NCBI RefSeq assembly: GCF_021869535.1 | Contig: NW_026262690.1 | Location: 14,533,001 to 14,597,000, forward strand | Reading direction: 5' to 3' | Origin: Mytilus californianus | Taxonomy: Eukaryota > Mollusca > Bivalvia > Mytilida > Mytilidae | Length of the DNA stretch: 64,000 nt | Shown here: positions 62,801 to 64,000 of the stretch, one piece after another | Numbering within the stretch: position 1 is the first letter of the stretch | How the letters are laid out: the number at the start of each line of letters is the position of its first letter | Program-made: the position numbers and the translations under genes | The notes under the pieces: generated by a model | Told to the model about the DNA's origin: nothing | What the model saw: only the letters and a program-made list of their open reading frames with translations | Databases searched by the model: none

Positions 62801-63398
62801 AACTTGACAACCTCAATACTTTGTGACACAATCATAACAACCAATCAAATGATTTTCTTCTATATTTCAGGCGTACTGACAATAGTAATATAAAAATTAT
62901 AGCCTTTATATGAAGTTAATATGTGGATATATTGACCTAAAGAAGTATATTGACCTCAGACTTTGTCTTCAGTTGATATACTTCTTTCAGGTCAATATAT
63001 TCTTAAGAATAGAATAAATAGGCTATAAAGTATTGTTCAGTTGAAATTGGTAAAACTATGTTATAAAAAATTATTATGTAGTATGCAGACAACAAAGCAA
63101 TACCAATAAAACAAGAACAATGATGTATATTCAATAATTTTGACAATAAAATTTTACATCTTTTACATTTAAATTCTAATAAACAAAACTAAATTAGGTG
63201 ATTGATTTCTTTTGTTTCAGGTGAATGGAATCATTTTGTATTCATAGCAGAACTTCTGATTGGTGGATATTTCCTGCATTATCTTCCTTTCTTTTTAACT
63301 GACAGTACATTGTTTTTACATAGTTATCTCCCCTGTGTGATCTTTAAGATCTTAGCAGCAACAGCATTAATAGATCATCTATTTGTTGTTTCACATAG
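26712..63398 (+). CDS. POMT1: POMT1, protein O-mannosyltransferase 1 (17 coding exons, 3' end outside window)
   Basis: The exons listed separately below join in frame to 726 codons plus two bases. The family member transfers mannose from dolichyl-phosphate mannose to Ser/Thr of proteins such as dystroglycan, in the ER membrane and as a complex with POMT2. Landmarks: [15 protein letters not shown], with the acidic pair D104-E105 of the first luminal loop; [14 protein letters not shown] (124-137); several hydrophobic membrane segments to about residue 340; [16 protein letters not shown]; three MIR repeats from about 345 to 540 with [34 protein letters not shown] and [16 protein letters not shown]; then the C-terminal domain with [20 protein letters not shown] and FLHYLPFFL. 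The first about 65 residues are a polar extension rich in Ser and Glu. The last membrane segments and the stop (about 60-70 residues by comparison with the about 750-residue family) are not found before 64000. Confidence 0.95.
27363..27755. other. POMT1 intron 1 interior
   Basis: No recognisable gene or clear repeat in the intron 26847-27862 beyond AT-rich sequence. The words 'aggggcattag' (27341) and 'taatgccccttt' (27739) are complementary and may bound a small non-autonomous element of about 410 bp. Confidence 0.35.
27863..28032 (+). CDS. POMT1: POMT1 coding exon 2
   Basis: Residues 46-101 and part of 102. Contains the first membrane segment ([16 protein letters not shown]) and RLGFPRAVV. 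Donor GTAGGT; using it restores the conserved VVFDE across the junction. Confidence 0.9.
28426..28529 (+). CDS. POMT1: POMT1 coding exon 3
   Basis: Carries the acidic FDE motif and [15 protein letters not shown]. Acceptor TTTTTTTCAG, donor GTTTGT. Confidence 0.93.
29254..29304 (+). CDS. POMT1: POMT1 coding exon 4
   Basis: A 51-nt exon encoding [17 protein letters not shown], the conserved end of the first luminal loop. Acceptor TTTTTCAG, donor GTAAGT. Confidence 0.93.
29786..30190 (-). repeat. Tandem non-coding element, reverse copy of 6130-6625
   Basis: Two units contain 'ttaccacaaaacacagatca' (about 29920 and 30088). The end 'gcccccgccgtagg' corresponds to the G/C-rich end at 6598-6625. 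In POMT1 intron 4. Confidence 0.65.
30476..30880. mobile_element. Foldback element with nearly identical 130-bp arms
   Basis: The left arm 30476-30606 and right arm 30752-30880 are inverted and differ at only a few positions. The interior of about 145 bp is non-coding. In POMT1 intron 4. Confidence 0.85.
31240..31570 (+). mobile_element. Solo 3' tail of RT retroelement family 1, plus orientation
   Basis: Ends 'ttgtctctttgacacattcc', the complement of the block at 800-850. No RT sequence is attached, as expected for a strongly 5'-truncated insertion. In POMT1 intron 4. Confidence 0.65.
32706..32873. repeat. Minisatellite, about 20-22 bp units
   Basis: Early units vary ('gtaactcgcaactcgac'); the last three are near-perfect 22-bp units containing 'aactcgcaacttgggcc'. 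Preceded by an AT dinucleotide run at about 32661-32679. Confidence 0.9.
33217..33482 (-). repeat. Dispersed 3'-tail repeat, minus orientation (diverged)
   Basis: Contains 'aataaggagatgtggcatga', 'ggctcctggcttgggacagg' and 'gactcatcagatcgg'. It ends just before POMT1 exon 5. Confidence 0.6.
33530..33676 (+). CDS. POMT1: POMT1 coding exon 5
   Basis: Encodes [20 protein letters not shown] and a following membrane segment ([12 protein letters not shown]). Donor GTAAGT. Confidence 0.93.
33985..34135. repeat. Minisatellite, about 41-bp units
   Basis: Alternating words 'cgttaaattatcttccgcc' and 'gtcaaatgatccacgccat', about three and a half units. In POMT1 intron 5. Confidence 0.85.
35516..35640 (-). 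repeat. Short member of the 'gcccc' end element family, with poly-G run
   Basis: Its start 'atgcccctacagtaggcgac' resembles the end of the element at 29786. It is followed by 'gttacccttgaccttccgtc' and an uninterrupted G run of about 19 at 35620-35638. In POMT1 intron 5, ending 61 bp before exon 6. Confidence 0.5.
35702..35810 (+). CDS. POMT1: POMT1 coding exon 6
   Basis: Encodes [20 protein letters not shown], the very conserved central segment of the PMT domain. Donor GTAAGG. Confidence 0.95.
36209..36274 (+). CDS. POMT1: POMT1 coding exon 7
   Basis: A 66-nt exon encoding [20 protein letters not shown]. Its phase (two bases left over) requires the T at 37863 to complete the next codon. 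Donor GTAAGT. Confidence 0.92.
36962..36980 (+). repeat. POMT1: Isolated extra copy of the exon 8 acceptor sequence
   Basis: 'ttgtttatttccagtgtga' matches the acceptor region of exon 8 ('ttgtttattttcagtgtga') with one difference, about 330 bp before the tandem array. Confidence 0.5.
37293..37916 (+). repeat. POMT1: Tandem array of 11 exon 8 acceptor units (57 bp)
   Basis: AG acceptors lie at 37301, 37358, 37415, 37471, 37528, 37575, 37632, 37689, 37747, 37804 and 37861, with spacings of 57 except 56, 47 and 58 at three places. Each unit holds the end of intron 7 plus the start of exon 8 (TGTGAAGTATGTAGGATTTT and on). Only the last unit continues into the full exon. 57 bp is 19 codons; the last three units are open in the POMT1 frame, while the next one upstream is closed by a TAA. 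Confidence 0.95.
37863..37956 (+). CDS. POMT1: POMT1 coding exon 8
   Basis: Residues 261-292, with [17 protein letters not shown] as a membrane segment, then [12 protein letters not shown]. Starts after the last of eleven near-identical acceptors. Donor GTAAGT. The choice of this acceptor rests on length agreement with the family; upstream ones remain possible. Confidence 0.9.
38806..38961 (+). CDS. POMT1: POMT1 coding exon 9
   Basis: Residues 293-344, a symmetric phase-0 exon. Contains a membrane segment and [16 protein letters not shown], which leads into the first MIR repeat. Donor GTAAGT. Confidence 0.95.
39279..39492. mobile_element. MITE, same family as 59237-59446
   Basis: The ends 'taaattcagaaatttttgtg' and 'aatttctgaattaacagta' form diverged terminal inverted repeats. 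In POMT1 intron 9. Confidence 0.65.
39745..40310. repeat. Inverted repeat with arms of about 55 bp
   Basis: 'aagctccagattatttcagt' (39766) returns as its complement at 40276-40295, with matching flanks such as 'aactggtcaaa' and 'ttgagagat'. In POMT1 intron 9. Confidence 0.75.
40796..41025 (+). CDS. POMT1: POMT1 coding exon 10 (MIR 1)
   Basis: Residues 345-420. Encodes [53 protein letters not shown]: the first MIR repeat with its typical LHSH motif. Donor GTAAAC. Confidence 0.95.
41244..41364. mobile_element. About 120-bp MITE
   Basis: The left end 'atatagctttttcaatgtca' pairs with 'tgatattgaaaaagtcatat' on the right; the inner 'tcaaccc'/'gggttga' extends the arms to about 34 bp. In POMT1 intron 10. 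Confidence 0.75.
41926..42018 (+). CDS. POMT1: POMT1 coding exon 11 (MIR 2 start)
   Basis: A 93-nt symmetric exon encoding [20 protein letters not shown]. Acceptor TTTCAG, donor GTCAGT. A decayed duplicate follows 35 bp downstream. Confidence 0.93.
42054..42138 (+). pseudogene. POMT1: Dead duplicate of POMT1 exon 11
   Basis: It keeps acceptor TTTCAG, the opening TGATTCCATGGT, the words CCTATACAACATGG and GAGCTCTCAATAG, and donor GTCAGT. It is 85 nt instead of 93 and has TGA in frame after HQPIQHGM. If spliced in, it would end the protein early. Confidence 0.85.
42480..42645 (+). repeat. Dispersed 3'-tail repeat fragment, plus orientation (rearranged)
   Basis: Contains 'tatggtatgggttttgttca' and 'tgtgcctgagttaggagcct', blocks of the 46141-46803 family in reverse. 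In POMT1 intron 11. Confidence 0.5.
42650..44100. other. Unassigned stretch before the transposase remnant
   Basis: A 138-residue open frame (42639-43055) begins inside a repeat and has no recognisable domain. The stretch may be the left part of the DNA transposon whose transposase follows; no terminal repeat was identified. Confidence 0.35.
44103..46061 (+). pseudogene. THAP-domain DDE transposase (broken DNA transposon)
   Basis: Exon 1 (44103-44314) encodes a THAP zinc finger: [19 protein letters not shown] with CVPGC, then WINAM and, after a one-base frameshift near 44237, [13 protein letters not shown] (the C-x2-H pair). Donor GTAAAA. Exon 2 starts at 44897 in matching phase with [18 protein letters not shown]. 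Near 45300 a helical region with LRYIYF precedes a frameshift in a T run, then two stops. Pieces of a DDE_Tnp_4-type catalytic domain follow in several frames: [13 protein letters not shown] (first Asp), [15 protein letters not shown] (second Asp) and [17 protein letters not shown] (Glu), ending [12 protein letters not shown]. The three acidic residues are still present but the frame is broken at least four times. Probably PIF/Harbinger-ISL2EU-like; the superfamily assignment is inference. Confidence 0.8.
46141..46803 (-). repeat. Dispersed 3'-tail repeat, minus orientation, longest copy
   Basis: The block order runs from 'ataaggagatgtggtatga', through 'gcacataccgcacagtgagc', 'ggctcctgacttgggacagg' and 'gtggcgggttaaacatgtt', to 'cttatcagatggataaat'. 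A partial second start lies at about 46363, suggesting one copy inserted into, or duplicated within, another. In POMT1 intron 11. Confidence 0.7.
47448..48510 (+). repeat. Repeat element with six 147-bp tandem units and hairpin
   Basis: Left part has a hairpin (47448-47482: GTCGAGC...GCGAC TTTT GTCGC...GCTCGAC). Then 'gacctcatttt' (or a close variant) recurs at 47604, 47760, 47906, 48053, 48200 and 48347, mostly 147 bp apart. The end is near 'gcgtgtgcactcttg'. In POMT1 intron 11. Confidence 0.75.
48740..48795 (-). repeat. Terminal fragment of the dispersed 3'-tail repeat
   Basis: 'aataaggagatgtgttatga' plus 'ttgccaatgaaacaac' only. Confidence 0.5.
49604..49719. mobile_element. About 115-bp MITE
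   Basis: The left end 'tacgtgtatttctgtattgg' pairs with 'ccaatacagaaatacttacg' at the right. Confidence 0.7.
49790..50005 (-). pseudogene. LINE C-terminal fragment (CR1/Jockey-like)
   Basis: The minus strand reads [12 protein letters not shown], a frame change in an A run, [23 protein letters not shown]-type sequence, and [18 protein letters not shown]. This is the region preceding the one preserved at 15610-15985, so both may come from the same family. Confidence 0.6.
50638..50885 (+). repeat. Tandem repeat, four units of 63-67 bp
   Basis: 'gatcattcaggtagtctt' (or variants) at 50641, 50704, 50771 and 50838, each followed by 'acagccagtagt' or its variant. Confidence 0.9.
51058..51243 (+). 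repeat. Dispersed 3'-tail repeat, plus orientation
   Basis: Contains 'ttttatagcttgcttgctat', 'ggtgttgctcattgttgaag' and 'gtctcatttgcaatcaaacc'. In POMT1 intron 11. Confidence 0.55.
52870..53460 (+). repeat. Tandem repeat element, period about 191 bp (copy of 9906-10660)
   Basis: 'ttcactctgtggttaaag' at 52871 and 53063 and 'tacagtctgcagttaaag' at 53254. The end reads 'tttttgttgagcctgcgac', like the left edge of the element at 9906. Lies in the interior of the foldback element. Confidence 0.65.
53985..54130. repeat. G-rich stretch with poly-G run
   Basis: An uninterrupted G run at about 53986-54006 followed by G-rich sequence to about 54130. Proline-rich frames on the minus strand are a by-product. 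Confidence 0.7.
54290..54525 (+). repeat. Two tandem units of about 122 bp
   Basis: 'tcagaatcaaatggtc' with 'gataattgcattttaggatt' and 'aatgatgtagtttccattct' occurs at about 54290 and 54412. Confidence 0.85.
54961..55215. mobile_element. 255-bp nested element in the right foldback arm
   Basis: ATACCTGCCAAC at the left and its exact complement GTTGGCAGGTAT at the right bound a segment absent from the left arm of the big inverted repeat. About 48 bp on each side of it are near-duplicates of each other, whereas the left arm has this piece once. Confidence 0.75.
55825..56077 (+). repeat. POMT1: Three tandem 78-bp units at the exon 12 acceptor
   Basis: Units end at 'ctatttttagccatgatg' (AG at 55901-55902 and 55979-55980). 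A first unit, about 55825-55902, has lost its acceptor. 78 bp is 26 codons and the whole block is open in the POMT1 frame. Confidence 0.9.
55981..56077 (+). CDS. POMT1: POMT1 coding exon 12 (MIR 3 start)
   Basis: Residues 452-484: [19 protein letters not shown] and [12 protein letters not shown]. Start after the second intact acceptor chosen because it gives the family length and the best-matching copy. Donor GTAAGT. Confidence 0.92.
57169..57300 (+). repeat. Minisatellite, four 33-bp units
   Basis: 'ctatctgaccactggctg' starts each of four head-to-tail units with only a few base changes. In POMT1 intron 12. Confidence 0.95.
57345..57690 (-). mobile_element. Solo 3' tail of RT retroelement family 1, minus orientation
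   Basis: 'ggggaatgtgtcaaagagac' to 'gacttgggacaggcgcaaaa', in the same order as 820-1060, without RT sequence. In POMT1 intron 12. Confidence 0.7.
58116..58208 (+). CDS. POMT1: POMT1 coding exon 13
   Basis: A 93-nt phase-0 exon encoding [20 protein letters not shown]. Donor GTAAAG; followed by two further copies of this donor region. Confidence 0.93.
58181..58400 (+). repeat. POMT1: Three tandem 71-bp units at the exon 13 donor
   Basis: The words 'cttcacaggcactaaag' plus donor recur with donors at 58209, 58280 and 58351. The third is changed from AAGGTAAAG to ATGGTATAG. Each unit is about 20 bp of exon end plus about 51 bp of intron. A weaker fourth trace follows. Confidence 0.9.
58440..59236. 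other. POMT1 intron 13, left part
   Basis: No recognisable gene or repeat structure apart from AT-rich sequence. Confidence 0.35.
59237..59446. mobile_element. About 206-bp MITE with TA flanks
   Basis: The ends CTGTAAATTCAGAAATTATT and its complement are flanked by TA on both sides. A second, more diverged member is at 39279-39492. In POMT1 intron 13. Confidence 0.8.
59447..60620. other. POMT1 intron 13, right part
   Basis: No recognisable gene or repeat structure. Confidence 0.35.
60622..60736 (+). CDS. POMT1: POMT1 coding exon 14
   Basis: Encodes [15 protein letters not shown] and [13 protein letters not shown], end of the MIR region. Acceptor TTTTTAG, donor GTAAGA. Confidence 0.93.
60905..61119 (+). 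CDS. POMT1: POMT1 coding exon 15
   Basis: Encodes [34 protein letters not shown] and WMSPNSN. Acceptor TTATTAG, donor GTAAGT. Confidence 0.94.
61051..61350 (+). repeat. POMT1: Three-plus tandem 79-bp units at the exon 15 donor
   Basis: The exon end (from 'actgaaccaatagagtggcc') with its donor repeats with donors at 61120 and 61199; in the third unit (61278) GT is changed to AT. A partial fourth ('tgtggcttattggatgagcc') lies at 61319-61338. Confidence 0.92.
61511..61637 (+). CDS. POMT1: POMT1 coding exon 16
   Basis: Encodes [20 protein letters not shown] and the basic end YLLRRRRGW of a membrane segment. Donor GTACGT. Confidence 0.94.
62061..62745 (+). repeat. Tandem element, four units of 155-162 bp
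   Basis: 'aatcagttttc' at about 62133, 62295, 62450 and 62611, each followed by 'tgcttgaagatat'. Three units end with 'gcagagttatggtccttgga' or a near match. In POMT1 intron 16. Confidence 0.85.
63221..63398 (+). CDS. POMT1: POMT1 coding exon 17 (last within the window)
   Basis: Encodes [20 protein letters not shown] and [20 protein letters not shown]. Ends in phase 2 at donor GTGAGT, so at least one further exon with the C-terminus lies past 64000. Confidence 0.93.
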
Positions 63399-63790
63399 GT
63401 GAGTTTACATAGTTATATAGTTATCTCCCCTGGGTGATCTTTATGATATTAAAAGCAACATCATCGGTAGATCATTTATTTTTTGTTTCACATAGATGAA
63501 TTTACATAGTTATTTCCCCTGTGTGATCTTTATGATCGTAGCAGCAACAGTGTTGGTAGATCATTTATTTGTTGTTTCACATATTTGAGTTAACATAGTT
63601 ATCTCCCCTGTGTGATCTTTATGATGGTAGCAGCAACAGTGTTGGTAGATCATTTATTTGTTGTTTCACATAGGTGAGTTAACATAGTTATCTCCCCTGT
63701 GAGATCTTCATGATATGAGCAGCAACAGCATTGGTAATTCATTTCTTTTTTGTTAAACATAGATTAGTTTACATTGTTATATCCTGATAT
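63319..63790 (+). repeat. POMT1: Five or six tandem units at the exon 17 donor
   Basis: The exon end from 'gttatctcccctgtgtgatc' to 'ttgtttcacatag' recurs about every 85-95 bp. GT survives after units 1 (63399) and 4 (63674) and is lost after units 2, 3 and 5. A sixth, very degraded unit follows. Confidence 0.9.
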
Positions 63791-64000
63791 AGGTTGTCTT
63801 TATGAAATTAGCAACAATGAATGGCATTGATGAATCATTTTGCTTTGGTCTGTGTATTTATAACCAAGGTCAGCACTATACCAATATCAAGATTCAATAT
63901 CAGCAGTAACAATAATCCAACGTCATATAGACATGTACATTGCAATGAATGCGGTACAACTCGCCCCGGAGACAAGTCAGATGGAGTCAAATCAGACCGA
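63791..64000. other. POMT1 intron 17, start
   Basis: No frame resembling the POMT1 C-terminus is found up to the right edge. Confidence 0.5.

Overview
This window looks like nuclear DNA of a metazoan with large, transposon-rich introns, most likely a bivalve mollusc of the mussel (Mytilus) type. I infer this from the AT-rich sequence, consensus GT-AG introns with an average coding exon of about 130 bp, the level of similarity of the three recognised genes to their vertebrate orthologues, and many copies of dispersed repeats that I associate with mussel genomes. The species assignment is not proven by anything in the window.

Three cellular genes are supported. On the minus strand, GTF2H5 (14765-14550, one coding exon, 71 residues, TFIIH subunit) is followed after only 102 bp by ZNF511 (14447-8576, six coding exons, 306 residues, three C2H2 fingers). 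On the plus strand, POMT1 (protein O-mannosyltransferase 1) runs from 26712 to beyond the right edge. Seventeen coding exons (726 codons plus two bases) join in frame, and only the C-terminal exon or exons and the stop are missing. The most unusual feature is in POMT1: at six of its exons, short pieces spanning an exon-intron boundary are tandemly repeated. There are eleven 57-bp acceptor copies at exon 8, a dead duplicate of exon 11, 78-bp acceptor copies at exon 12, 71-bp and 79-bp donor copies after exons 13 and 15, and about five donor copies after exon 17. Some copies stay in frame and could supply alternative splice sites: 19 hydrophobic residues at exon 8, or 26 residues in the third MIR repeat at exon 12.

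The remainder is mostly mobile-element debris. 0.8-8.2 kb holds five broken reverse-transcriptase fragments in both orientations, three of them still joined to recognisable 3' untranslated regions; solo copies of related 3' regions are scattered elsewhere. 15.0-18.0 kb holds pieces of three LINEs (L1/Tx1-like, CR1/Jockey-like, and a nearly intact RT reading frame with one nonsense codon) and a TA-flanked MITE. 44.1-46.1 kb, within POMT1 intron 11, holds a broken THAP-domain DDE transposase gene. 52.05-55.42 kb is a large inverted repeat of foldback type with a nested small element. Numerous palindromes, MITEs and minisatellites are listed individually.

Functionally the three genes are unrelated: transcription and repair (GTF2H5), a probable nuclear zinc-finger protein (ZNF511), and ER protein O-mannosylation (POMT1). 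The only arrangement suggesting co-regulation is the very tight GTF2H5-ZNF511 head-to-tail pair.
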